From Pseudonocardia oceani (GTDB taxonomy: Bacteria > Actinomycetota > Actinomycetes > Mycobacteriales > Pseudonocardiaceae): DNA of 64,000 bases. Positions 15,521 to 23,481 of this stretch are shown piece after piece. Numbering within the stretch: position 1 is the first letter of the stretch; each line of letters opens with the position of its first letter. Made by a program: the position numbers and the translations under genes. The notes beneath the pieces were generated by a model. That model did not search any database. It was given only the letters and a program-made list of their open reading frames with translations, and was not told the origin of the DNA. The stretch spans positions 310,001 to 374,000 of the forward strand of contig NZ_JADQDF010000001.1 of NCBI RefSeq assembly GCF_019263585.2. Reading direction: 5' to 3'.

Positions 15521-16699
15521 GTGCGCAACGACCCGGCCCTGGCGGCCGTCACCGAGATCCGGCCCGGCCGCTACCCCGAGCTCGACGAGCTCGCCCTGCA
15601 CTCAGCGGTGATCTCCGCGTTCCTCGACCAGTGGGACGTCCGCCCCGGTGACATCGACGGGGTGCTGGCCGCACCGACCGGGGTGCTCACCGAGGGCGGC
15701 GCGGACGTCGCGGTGCACGAGAAGGTCGCCGACGAGCTGGGCATCCGGCCGCGGTTCTCCCAGACGATGTACGCCGGCGGCGCGGGCTACGCGCTGATGG
15801 TCGCCCGCGCCGCGGAGGCCATCGCGGCCGGGCGCGCCGACGCCGTGCTGTGCATCTCCGCCGGCAAGTTCCCCAAGGTGGGTGCGGCCAGCGGCGAGAA
15901 GATCGCCAAGTTCGTCAGCCATCCCGAGTTCGAGTACCCCTACGGGACCTACATCCCGGTGCTCTACGCGCTGTTCGCGCAGCGCTGGATGGCCGAGACC
16001 GGCGCCACCGGGGAGGACCTGGCGGCGGTGGCGGTGGCCCAGCGGCAGTGGGCGCTGCTGCACCCGGACGCCTTCATGCGCGACAAGGGCCCGCTGACCA
16101 TCGCCGACGTGCTGGGATCGCGGATGGTGGCGAGCCCGTTCCACCTCTACGACTGCTCGGTGCCGCTGGAGGGTGGTGCCGCCCTGCTGGTGACCAGCGG
16201 GGAGCGGGCGCGCGCGGTCAACGAGCGCCCCGCCTACCTGCTGGGCTACGGGGAGGTGCACATGGAGGGTGCGGTCAGCATGCGGTCCACCTTCGACACC
16301 GGTGGCGCGACGGACGCGGCCCGGCAGGCCTTCGCGATGTCCGGGCTGGCGCCCTCAGAGATCGACGTCGCCCAGCTCTACGACTCCTTCTCCTCGAACC
16401 CGGTGATGTACCTGGAGGAGTGCGGTCTCGCCGGGCGGGGCAAGGCTCCGGAGCTCTACCGCAGCGGTGCCACCGCGCCCGGTGGGACGCTGCCGGTCAA
16501 CACCTACGGAGGGCTGATGTCGTTCGGGCACACCGGGGACGCGTCCGGGATGAGCATGGTCGTCGAGGGGGCGCTGCAGGTGATGGGGCGCGCCGGGGAC
16601 CGCCAGGTCCCGAGGACGTCCACGGCGCTCGTGCACACCCACGGCGGGATGCTCTCCGAGCACGCCACGCTGATCCTCGGCGACCGGGCGGAGTCCTGA
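15521..16699 (+). CDS. Thiolase-superfamily protein, Ltp2-like (second copy)
   Basis: This 392-residue thiolase-fold protein starts at GTG after a GAGGGAG ribosome site. It again lacks the thiolase nucleophile (QTMYAGGAGYALMVAR) and keeps the aldolase-type features LYDSFSSNP and VNTYGGLMSFGHTG. The DUF35 partner follows with a TGATG overlap. Together they probably cleave a 3-hydroxyacyl-CoA made after the AMP-ligase, removing a short chain from an aromatic ring. True thiolytic activity is unlikely without the Cys. Confidence 0.85.
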   Translation: MRNDPALAAVTEIRPGRYPELDELALHSAVISAFLDQWDVRPGDIDGVLAAPTGVLTEGGADVAVHEKVADELGIRPRFSQTMYAGGAGYALMVARAAEAIAAGRADAVLCISAGKFPKVGAASGEKIAKFVSHPEFEYPYGTYIPVLYALFAQRWMAETGATGEDLAAVAVAQRQWALLHPDAFMRDKGPLTIADVLGSRMVASPFHLYDCSVPLEGGAALLVTSGERARAVNERPAYLLGYGEVHMEGAVSMRSTFDTGGATDAARQAFAMSGLAPSEIDVAQLYDSFSSNPVMYLEECGLAGRGKAPELYRSGATAPGGTLPVNTYGGLMSFGHTGDASGMSMVVEGALQVMGRAGDRQVPRTSTALVHTHGGMLSEHATLILGDRAES

Positions 16700-17109
16700 T
16701 GGCCCCCGCGAAGCCCGCCCCCGAACCCACCGCGCTGTCGGCGCCCTACTGGGCCGCGGCGGCCCGCGGTGAGCTGTCCGCACCGTGGTGTGAGCCGTGC
16801 GCAGACTGGGTGTTCCCGCCACGGCCGCGCTGCCCGCGCTGCGGCGGCTCCGAGATGGGCTGGCGTCCCCCGGCCACCACCGGTGAGGTCGTCACGTTCT
16901 CGGTGGTGCACCAGGCCGCCTACGAGGCCTACCGCGACGACCAGCCCTACGTGGTGGCGATCGTCGCCCTCGACGGCGGGCCCCAGCTGATGACCAACGT
17001 GGTGGACCTGCCCGACCCCGGTGCCGTCACGGTCGGGCAGCGGGTGGAGCTCACCTTCGAGGCGCGGTGCGAGGGCGTGCAGGTACCGCAGTTCCGCCCG
17101 GTGGGCTGA
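16699..17109 (+). CDS. DUF35 OB-fold/zinc-ribbon protein (second copy)
   Basis: This 136-residue protein has the zinc ribbon Cys31, Cys34, Cys45, Cys48 and an OB-fold beginning at TTGEVVTFSVVHQAAYE. Its start lies inside the stop of the Ltp2-like gene. It is the expected partner of that aldolase. It ends five bases before the convergent, broken hydrolase gene, so any terminator must lie inside genes. Confidence 0.87.
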   Translation: MAPAKPAPEPTALSAPYWAAAARGELSAPWCEPCADWVFPPRPRCPRCGGSEMGWRPPATTGEVVTFSVVHQAAYEAYRDDQPYVVAIVALDGGPQLMTNVVDLPDPGAVTVGQRVELTFEARCEGVQVPQFRPVG

Positions 17110-17114
17110 GCTCC

Positions 17115-17881
17115 TCAGTCGCCCTTCCCGGTCAGGAAGTCCAGCGCGAGCGCGTTGAAGACCTCGTGCTGCTCCCACTGCGGCCAGTGGCCCGCGTCCT
17201 TGATCACCTCGAACCGGGCGTCCGGCATCTTCTCGGCCATCGCCATCCCGGCGGCGGCCGGGCCGGACGGGTCGTCGCTGGTCCACACGACCATCGCGGG
17301 CCCGGCGACGGCGGCCAGCTCGGAGTCGGTGACCAGGTTGCGGGCGCGGATCTCGGGGTCCTGCAGGCACAGCAGGTGCCGCATCGACTCGGCGAACCCG
17401 GGACGGGCGTAGATCGTCCGGCGGATGTCGATCAGCTCCTCGGTGACCGAGGACGGGTCGGCCATCAGCCACTCCAGGCGGGCCCTGATCCGCTCGTGGC
17501 TGGGGTCGTCGGCAGCGGCCTGCGACAGGCTGCGGATCCGCTCCATCACCTCGGGGGTGGCCATCGTGCCGCCCGGGGTGTTGAGCAGCACCCGGCCGAC
17601 GCGCCCCGGATGGGCGGCCGCGTACTTGAGCGCCAGCCAGCCGCCGAGCGACTCCCCCGACAGGTGGGCGCGCCCGACGCCCAGCGCGTCGAGCAGCCCG
17701 TCCAGATGCGCGACGTAGTCGGGCAGCTCCAGGTCGCGGGTGGCGTGGGTGGTCCACCCGTGCCCGGGGTACTCGTAGGCGATCACGCGGAAGTGCTGCG
17801 CGAGGGGCACTCGCCGACCTGCACGTAGCCGACGGTGAACGCGAGGCCCGCGAGCGCCGACCAGATCGACGGGCGGCTCAT
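17115..17881 (-). pseudogene. Alpha/beta hydrolase, broken by an internal deletion and frameshift
   Basis: The reverse strand starts at an ATG at 17881 (MSRPSIWSALAGLAF, then TVGYVQVGE) but stops after 31 codons. The rest of the protein continues in another frame from about 17812 (PLAQHFRVIAYEYPGHGW). The tail has the nucleophile GESLGGW, the acid region TSDDPSGP and AGHWPQWE. What should lie between, including the HGxG oxyanion-hole loop found in every homologous hydrolase, is missing. I estimate about 35-45 residues lost. It adjoins the frameshifted mhpB, so the intact pair would have been an extradiol dioxygenase plus meta-cleavage hydrolase. Confidence 0.8.
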
Positions 17882-17955
17882 GTCGCGTCCGCCGGCGTCC
17901 GCGGCGCGGCGTCGTCGCGGTGGCACAGTGCGCTGCGCCGGGGGTCGGGTTCCAT
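17878..17955 (-). CDS. Very short ORF before the broken hydrolase
   Basis: An ATG at 17955, preceded by GAGAAGAGG on the reverse strand, opens 25 codons rich in Pro, Arg and Asp. They end in an ATGA overlap with the broken hydrolase start. Ribosome site and overlap suggest it is or was translated. No homology is recognised; it may be a remnant of a deleted gene or a leader peptide. Confidence 0.3.
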   Translation of the reverse strand: MEPDPRRSALCHRDDAAPRTPADAT

Positions 17956-17980
17956 GGCGGCCTCTTCTCCGGGTGGGTGG

Positions 17981-18924
17981 CTAGACGGGGAGCGTGCGGG
18001 CCGTGGTGAGCCCGAATCCGGCGATCCATTCCGGGATCGCCTCGTAGAAGGAGGTGTCGACCCGATAGCGGCCGGCGGCACCGAGCGCGGCGTAGGCGGC
18101 GATCCAGGTGCGCACCTCGTGCGCGGAGTGCCCGCCGTTCGCGGCGAACCAGTCGTTCGGCCGGGCGTCGATGCTCTCCAGGTCGCCACCGGCGAGCAGT
18201 GCCATCAGATCGGCGTCCCACCCGGGGTTGAGCGGCAGCAGATGCGAGTCGCCGGCGGCGAAGGCGGCGACGGCCCGCACCACCCCGGACTCTCTGGCCG
18301 CCCGCACCTCGGGCGCCGGGTCGCGCCCGGCTATCAGCCGCTCGGCGATCTCGGGCGGCGCGTCCTGGATGCGGGGAACCGGCGGATCGTGCGACAGACC
18401 ACCGGAGCCCATGATCAGTACGCGTCTGCCGAGGGCCTGCGCGGCGCGCCCGACCGCGGCACCCAGCAGGCGCGCCCGCGTCACCGGGCCCAGCGGCTCG
18501 GCCACACAGTTGACGAACACCGGCACGACCGGGACGGCGTCGATCGCGCCGAAGAGCAGGTGCAGCGGCTGGGTGAACCCGTGGTCGACCTGCATGCGTT
18601 CGGACACCGCCACGTCGATGCCGTCGGCGAGGACGGCAGCGGCGATCCGGCGGGCGGCAGCGGCGTCGACGGGCAGCGGCCCGGCGGGCAGGCCGTAGTC
18701 ACCGACGACTCGGCGGCGGCAGCGATGCAGAACGGCGGCATGACCTCGTAGAAGAAGCCGTTGTAGTGGTCCGGCGCGAACAGGATCACGAGCTCCGGAT
18801 CGGCGTCGCGGATGGCGGCACGCGCCTGGTCGAAGGCGGCCTCGACCCGTTCCCGGACACCGGCGCCCGGGTCGGCCCGGCCCATCAGCGGGGTGTGCGA
18901 CGTCGTGCACAGGGACAGCGTCAT
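17981..18924 (-). pseudogene. mhpB: 2,3-dihydroxyphenylpropionate 1,2-dioxygenase (MhpB-type, class III extradiol), frameshifted
   Basis: The frame from ATG 18924 matches MhpB from its start (CTTSHTPLMG, LFAPDHYNGFFYEVMPPFC). The rest continues in a second frame (GDYGLPAGPLPVD, RMQVDHGFTQPLHLLFG, MGSGGLSHDPPVP, ending PEWIAGFGLTTART). MhpB has eight residues between PPFC and GDFG. Adding one base in the GAGTCGTCGGTGAC region restores exactly eight, so a single-base deletion near 18710-18720 explains the break. All catalytic segments are otherwise present, suggesting a recent event or a sequencing error. It is divergent from the GntR gene. Confidence 0.88.
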
Positions 18925-18936
18925 CGGTGACTCCCG

Positions 18937-18957
18937 GCTTGCATTCTAGCGTGTCAA
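18937..18957. promoter_or_regulatory. Candidate GntR site 1 (CTAGAATGCAAGC on the reverse strand)
   Basis: The gap between the mhpB remnant and the GntR gene contains, on the reverse strand, CACGCTAGAATGCAAGC. Related sequences lie at 21189-21207 and 21274-21289. All three share CTAG-N-AT-N-C-N-N-G. Location next to the regulator and before regulated-looking genes supports an operator, by inference. Confidence 0.45.
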
Positions 18958-19059
18958 CAGATCGTAGGCCCCGCCGGCCGAGGAGGACAAGGATCTCGCG
19001 GGGGCGCGACGCCGCCGCGTCCCGGCGCACCGAACGGCGGCCCCGGATAGGCTGGGGCG

Positions 19060-19815
19060 ATGACCAGGAGCGGTGACGAGGGCGGCCGGCCCCGCTCGGT
19101 CACCGGCCCCGGCCGGCGACCGAGCGCGCAGGGCCTCGGCTCGCTGGTGTACGCCCAGATCAAGGACCGACTGCTCGACGGCGTCTTCCACGCGGGCCAA
19201 CGGCTTCAGGTCGAGGCCCTGCGGACCGAGTTCGGGGTGAGCAAGCAGCCGGTCATGGAGGCGCTGAGGCGGCTCTCCGGCGAGGGCCTCGTCGAGATCA
19301 TCCCGCAGGTCGGATGCCAGGTGTGCAGCTACCCGCAGCGGGAGGTCGACGACTTCTTCCGGCTCTTCGGCGCGATGGAGGGCACCATCGCCGAGATCGC
19401 CGCGAGCCGCCGCACCGACGCCCAGCTCACCCGGCTCGCCCGGATCGAGAGCCGGATCGGCGACCTGCGCGCGGTCACCGACCCCACCGAACGCAGCCGC
19501 GGCTACCGCACCCACAACCGCACCTTCCACGGCGTGGTCCACGAGATGGCCGGATCCCCCGTCATGGCCGCCACCAGCCGGCGGATGTGGGACCTCAGCG
19601 ACTTCCTGATCAACACCCACGGGGCGCTCGCCCCGCTGTCGTCGGCGCTCGACCTGCGCCATGCCGACCACGAGCAGATCCTCGCCGCGCTCGGCGAGCG
19701 CGACGGCGCCGCGGCCCGCAAGGAGACCGAGGCCCACATCGTCGGCACCCTGGAGATCATCTGGGCGACGGGCACGCGGTCCCCCGACGACGTCGGGGAC
19801 GCGGCCGGAGCCTGA
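19060..19815 (+). CDS. GntR family regulator, FCD (FadR) subfamily
   Basis: The 251-residue product has the winged helix at about 25-95 (LVYAQIKDRLLDGVFHAGQ, then FGVSKQPVMEALRRLSGEGL) and an FCD ligand domain with the metal-binding histidine pattern (HNRTFHGVVHEMAG and HADHEQILAAL). FCD regulators respond to small carboxylates or aromatic acids. It is divergent from the broken mhpB and followed by a convergent luciferase-family gene. The CTAG-containing motifs at 18.94, 21.19 and 21.28 kb are candidate binding sites, which would put the HpaB-type operon under its control. Confidence 0.9.
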   Translation: MTRSGDEGGRPRSVTGPGRRPSAQGLGSLVYAQIKDRLLDGVFHAGQRLQVEALRTEFGVSKQPVMEALRRLSGEGLVEIIPQVGCQVCSYPQREVDDFFRLFGAMEGTIAEIAASRRTDAQLTRLARIESRIGDLRAVTDPTERSRGYRTHNRTFHGVVHEMAGSPVMAATSRRMWDLSDFLINTHGALAPLSSALDLRHADHEQILAALGERDGAAARKETEAHIVGTLEIIWATGTRSPDDVGDAAGA

Positions 19816-19854
19816 CACGCGGCGATGTCCGCCCCGCGTCCCCGACACCTCGCC

Positions 19855-19872
19855 GCCCGCGGGCCCGCGGGC
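19855..19872. terminator. GC-rich 18-bp palindrome between convergent genes
   Basis: GCCCGCGGGCCCGCGGGC is a perfect 18-base palindrome in the 62-base gap between the convergent GntR and luciferase-family genes. It could act as a bidirectional terminator; there is no T-run. Confidence 0.45.
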
Positions 19873-19877
19873 CCGTC

Positions 19878-21146
19878 TCAGACAGCGGCGGTCCACTTCG
19901 CGGTGTCGAACTCGGGACGCAGGGTCGGCTCGAAGCGGTCGAGCTTGATGCCGATCTTCGGCAGGACCTGCTCCACCAGCAGCTCGTTGCTGCGCAGCAT
20001 CTTGTCCAGCGGCGCGGGACCGATCCCCATCCAGAGCACGAGCAGCTCGATGCCGAACGCCTCGATGGCCTTCTCGAGGTTGCGGGCCACGGTGTCGACC
20101 GAGCCGGTGATCGAGAACCCGCGGTCGACCATGGCGCGGTAGTCGTTGGGCACCGGCCCTTCCTCGCCCGGGCGGCGCAGGGCCTCGTTGAACCCGAAGT
20201 GGTCGTGCCAGGTCGGCCAGATGAACCCCAGCGCGTCCCGGCCGATGGCGAAGGCCTCCTCGTCGGTGTCGGCCACCACGACCTCGCGGAAGTGCCCGAC
20301 GTTGCGCCCCCAGCCGATCGCCGGATCCCGCAGCTTCGCCTCCTCGTGGTAGGCGTCCAGGCACATCTTGACCGTCTCCTCGATCGGACTGAAGATGATC
20401 GGCCAGCCGCCCTCGCGTGCCGCCCACCGGAGGGTGTTGGGGCTGAGCGTGAACGGCACCACCAGCTCGATGGTCGACGGGTCCTGCAGCGTGTTGGGCG
20501 CGATCCCGATCTTCTGGACGGTGCCGTCGGCGCCCACCGTGGACGGTGCCATCTCCCGCGTCCCCGGGTGGTCCCACGTGATACCGCGCGGCGGCACCTG
20601 CCAGTGCGTGCCGTGGAAGGAGAACTCGCGGTTCTCCCACAGCCCGCGCACGACCTGGTAGGCCTCCTCGAAGAGCTCGCGGTTCTGGGCGTCGTGCTCG
20701 GCGTACTGCGGGTCGGTCGCATAGGTCGCGACGGCGCCGTTCTTCTGCCCGACGGTCGTGACGTGCCGGCTCTGGTAGCCGCGGGCGAAGCCGGCGATCA
20801 TCCGGCCGCCGCTGAAGTGGTCGAGCATCGCGAGGTCCTCGGCGACCAGCACGGGATTGCGGGCCGGGAGCACGGTGGCCATCTGCGCGATGCGCAACCG
20901 CGTGGTCAACCCGGCCGCCCAGGCACCGAGCAGGATCGGGTTGTTCGACATCTCGAGGCCCTCGAGATGGAAGTGGTGTTCGGAGAACGCCGCGAAATCG
21001 AAGCCGAGGTCGTCGAGCTGGCGCAGCACGGCGCCGTTCTCGAACAGCGCCCGCTGGTAGAAGTTCGGGTTCGCCCCAACGTAGCCCTGCCTGAACTGCT
21101 CCGGGGTCGCCGCCGCACTGGGCAGCAGGAACGATGCCAACCGCAT
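19878..21146 (-). CDS. LLM-class flavin-dependent oxidoreductase (luciferase-like monooxygenase)
   Basis: The 422-residue TIM-barrel protein has bacterial-luciferase-family features: the start MRLASFLLPSAAATPEQFRQ, the segment FSEHHFHLEGLEMSNNP and RNPVLVAEDLAMLDHFSGGR. These enzymes use reduced FMN or F420 to oxygenate or reduce small substrates. A flavin reductase is encoded 1.6 kb away (22773-23315). It is divergent from the HpaB-type gene over a 163-base gap with two candidate GntR sites. The substrate is unknown; a role in oxidising an aromatic or ketone intermediate is inferred. Confidence 0.88.
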   Translation of the reverse strand: MRLASFLLPSAAATPEQFRQGYVGANPNFYQRALFENGAVLRQLDDLGFDFAAFSEHHFHLEGLEMSNNPILLGAWAAGLTTRLRIAQMATVLPARNPVLVAEDLAMLDHFSGGRMIAGFARGYQSRHVTTVGQKNGAVATYATDPQYAEHDAQNRELFEEAYQVVRGLWENREFSFHGTHWQVPPRGITWDHPGTREMAPSTVGADGTVQKIGIAPNTLQDPSTIELVVPFTLSPNTLRWAAREGGWPIIFSPIEETVKMCLDAYHEEAKLRDPAIGWGRNVGHFREVVVADTDEEAFAIGRDALGFIWPTWHDHFGFNEALRRPGEEGPVPNDYRAMVDRGFSITGSVDTVARNLEKAIEAFGIELLVLWMGIGPAPLDKMLRSNELLVEQVLPKIGIKLDRFEPTLRPEFDTAKWTAAV

Positions 21147-21188
21147 TCTCGGACACCTTTCGACGCCTGCGAGGCCCCCATTGGCCTC

Positions 21189-21207
21189 CTAGCATGCTTG
21201 CATGCAA
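21189..21207. promoter_or_regulatory. Candidate GntR site 2 (CTAGCATGCTTGCATGC)
   Basis: CTAGCATGCTTGCATGCAA lies between the divergent luciferase-family and HpaB-type genes. It contains two GCATGC palindromes 2 bases apart and the CTAG-N-ATGC-NN-GC pattern shared with the site beside the GntR gene. Confidence 0.45.
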
Positions 21208-21273
21208 CTCGCCGGGGCAGGTCGTTGTCAAGGCCGCCTTGCCCCGCGACAGGGCGCCAGCTACGGTCGTCGG

Positions 21274-21289
21274 CACGCTAGCATTCCAG
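21274..21289. promoter_or_regulatory. Candidate GntR site 3 (CACGCTAGCATTCCAG)
   Basis: CACGCTAGCATTCCAG matches the reverse-strand site at 18.94 kb in 13 of 16 positions. It lies about 20 bases before the HpaB-type start codon, where a bound repressor would block expression. Confidence 0.4.
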
Positions 21290-21309
21290 TTCCCGCGAGA
21301 GGGGCGACG

Positions 21310-22776
21310 ATGCCCGTACGCACCGGTGCGCAGTACGTCGAGAACCTGCAGAAACACCCCCGGGAGGTGTGGCTCCGGGGCAAGCGCGTCGAGGACGTCA
21401 CCACGCATCCCGCGCTGCGCCGGCCGATCGAGCAGATCGCCGGGCTCTACGACCTGCAGCACGATCCCGAGCTCGCCCCGGTGCTCACCGGGGAGGGTCC
21501 GGACGGCTCGCGGGTCGGCCGCGCGTTCCTCCCCTGCCGCACGCCCGCGGACCTGCGCGCGCGGCGCGAGGCGTTCCGCGCCTGGGCCGAACCCACCCTC
21601 GGCCTGATGGGACGCTCACCCGACTTCCTCAACACCACGCTGATGGCCTTCGCCGAGTCACCCGGCGTGTTCGCCGAGCTCGGGCCACGCTTCGCGGACA
21701 ACATCCGGCGCTACCACGAGCACGTCCGGGACCACGACCTGTTCCTCACCCACGCGTTGATCACCCCGCAGGTCGACCGCTCGAAGGGGTCATCGGAGCA
21801 GCAGGAGCAGTTCCTGCACATGGGCGTGGTGTCGACGTCCGAGGAGGGCCTGGTCGTCCGGGGCGCCCGGATGCTCGCGACGCTCGCCCCGATGGCCGAC
21901 GAGCTGCTCGTCTACAGCCTGCCCGGCCTGCGTCCCGGGGACGAGAAGCACGCCGCGTGCTTCGCCGTGCCGATCGACGCCCCCGGCCTGCGGCTGATCT
22001 CCCGCACCCCGTTCGACGACGGCACCCGGCACCCCTTCGACCACCCGCTGTCCTCGCACTTCGAGGAGGCCGACTGCCTCGTCGTGTTCGACGACGTGCT
22101 CGTGCCGTGGGACCGCGTCTTCCTGCACGGCGACGTGGGGCTGGCCAACGCGCTCTACTCCGCGACGAACCTGCGCCAGCACACCGCGCACCAGACCGGC
22201 GTCCGCGGCCTGGTCAAGCTGCAGTTCATCACCGGGCTGGCCATGAAGCTCAGCCAGTCGGTCAAGATCGACGGGTTCCTGCACGTGCAGCAGAAGCTCG
22301 GCGAGTGCATCGCCGCCGTCGAGCAGGCGCACGCCCTGATCGTCGCGTCCGAGGCCGAGTACGAGACCACCGACGCCGGCACCGTCCGGCCCCGGTTCGA
22401 CGCGCTGCAGACGCTGCGCGTGCTGCTGGCCACGCAGTACCCCAAGCTGGTCGAGGTGCTGCAGACCCTCGGCGCGGGCGGCCTGCTGATGATGCCGTCG
22501 GCCGAGGACTTCACCTCCCCCGTCGCCGACGACATCGCCCGCTACTACCGCGGCGCGGACCTGTCCGCGGTCGACCGGATCCGGCTCTACAAGCTCGCCT
22601 GGGACCTGTGCGGCGACGCGTTCGGCCAGCGGGCCGCACAGTACGAGCGCTACTACGCGGGCGACCCGGTGCGGCTGCTGGCCACGAACTACCTGGCCTA
22701 CGACAAGTCCGAGTGCTTCCGCCTCGTCGACCGCGCCCTCGCACTGGCGGGCGACCCGGACACCCCGGCGCCGTGA
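21310..22776 (+). CDS. FADH2-dependent aromatic monooxygenase, HpaB/4-hydroxyphenylacetate 3-hydroxylase family
   Basis: The 488-residue protein has the HpaB family start (RTGAQYVENLQKHPREVWLRG) and the flavin/substrate-site region DHDLFLTHALITPQVDRSKG. The middle segment is FEEADCLVVFDDVLVPWDRVF. HpaB enzymes ortho-hydroxylate phenols to catechols with FADH2 supplied by a separate reductase, which is the next gene (GTGA overlap). It would supply a catechol to one of the nearby extradiol enzymes. The broken mhpB suggests a hydroxyphenylpropionate-like substrate, but that is inference. Two candidate GntR sites precede it. Confidence 0.9.
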   Translation: MPVRTGAQYVENLQKHPREVWLRGKRVEDVTTHPALRRPIEQIAGLYDLQHDPELAPVLTGEGPDGSRVGRAFLPCRTPADLRARREAFRAWAEPTLGLMGRSPDFLNTTLMAFAESPGVFAELGPRFADNIRRYHEHVRDHDLFLTHALITPQVDRSKGSSEQQEQFLHMGVVSTSEEGLVVRGARMLATLAPMADELLVYSLPGLRPGDEKHAACFAVPIDAPGLRLISRTPFDDGTRHPFDHPLSSHFEEADCLVVFDDVLVPWDRVFLHGDVGLANALYSATNLRQHTAHQTGVRGLVKLQFITGLAMKLSQSVKIDGFLHVQQKLGECIAAVEQAHALIVASEAEYETTDAGTVRPRFDALQTLRVLLATQYPKLVEVLQTLGAGGLLMMPSAEDFTSPVADDIARYYRGADLSAVDRIRLYKLAWDLCGDAFGQRAAQYERYYAGDPVRLLATNYLAYDKSECFRLVDRALALAGDPDTPAP

Positions 22777-23315
22777 CACCGGCGACCGGGGTGGTGGACC
22801 CCGATCGCTTCCGCCGCGCGCTCGGCCGGTTCGCCACCGGCGTCACCGTGATCACGACGACCACCGCCGACGGACCGGTCGGCGCCACGGTGAGCGCGTT
22901 CTGCTCGCTCTCGCTCGACCCGCCCCTGGTGCTCGCCTGCCTGGGCCGTGAACGGTCGATGCACCGGGCCCTGGCCGCGGCCCCCGGTTTCGGCGTCAGC
23001 ATCCTGGCGTCGGACCAGGCTGCGGTGGCCCGCGGCTTCGCCCGGCCCGGGGACCGGTTCGCCGGCGTCGCGCACGCCCCCGGTCACCACGGCCCCCACC
23101 TGCGGGGCGCGATCGCCCACCTGGACTGCGCCGTGCACGACATCCGCGACGGCGGAGACCACGTGATCGTCATCGGCCGGGTCGACGCGCTGGCGGTGCA
23201 CCCGGGCGACCCGTTGCTCTACGCCCGGGGCGCGTTCCTCGACCTCCCCGCACCCGGTGCAGAGCGCGCCTCCGCGACCGCCGTGCACGAGTGGCTGCTC
23301 TCCGCGCCCTGGTGA
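22773..23315 (+). CDS. Flavin reductase (HpaC-like, short-chain flavin reductase family)
   Basis: The 180-residue protein has the flavin-reductase-like FMN-binding split barrel (FRRALGRFATGVTVITT, then VSAFCSLSLDPPLVL). The later GDHVIVIGRVDAL segment is also typical. It overlaps the HpaB-type gene by four bases and would supply it, and perhaps the luciferase-family enzyme, with reduced flavin from NAD(P)H. The 166-base gap after it holds the 19-bp dyad site at 23410. Confidence 0.9.
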   Translation: MTPATGVVDPDRFRRALGRFATGVTVITTTTADGPVGATVSAFCSLSLDPPLVLACLGRERSMHRALAAAPGFGVSILASDQAAVARGFARPGDRFAGVAHAPGHHGPHLRGAIAHLDCAVHDIRDGGDHVIVIGRVDALAVHPGDPLLYARGAFLDLPAPGAERASATAVHEWLLSAPW

Positions 23316-23409
23316 GCAGTCCCACGTCCACCCCGCGGACCAGCCCGGTCCCCGGCACCGCACCCACGGCCCCTGCCGCCGTGCGCCACCGACGCGTGAT
23401 CGGGGCGAA

Positions 23410-23428
23410 TCCGTAGTTCCCCCGGATG
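23410..23428 (+). promoter_or_regulatory. 19-bp dyad site TCCGTAGTTCCCCCGGATG (copy 1)
   Basis: TCCG-9 bases-CGGA lies within a 19-base stretch that matches, in 17 positions, a site before the biphenyl-type dioxygenase operon (33061-33079, opposite strand). It ends 53 bases before the hydrolase start. I infer a shared binding site for the NarL-type regulator encoded at 33102-33722. Confidence 0.6.
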
Positions 23429-23481
23429 CCGGCCCGCCGCGACGCGGCCACACTGCCCGCAACGACACAGGAGGACGACCC

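Noticed and set aside
17878-18221. An N-terminal extension of the broken hydrolase to 18221, giving an uninterrupted 368-residue frame
   Set aside because: The extension is antisense-like and lies over the mhpB 3' end; the true N-terminus (MSRPSIWSAL) is in another frame at 17881.
18481-18924. The MhpB break as a programmed ribosomal frameshift
   Set aside because: No slippery heptamer or downstream structure is apparent, MhpB enzymes are not known to use frameshifting, and the neighbour is also broken; a plain one-base deletion is simpler.
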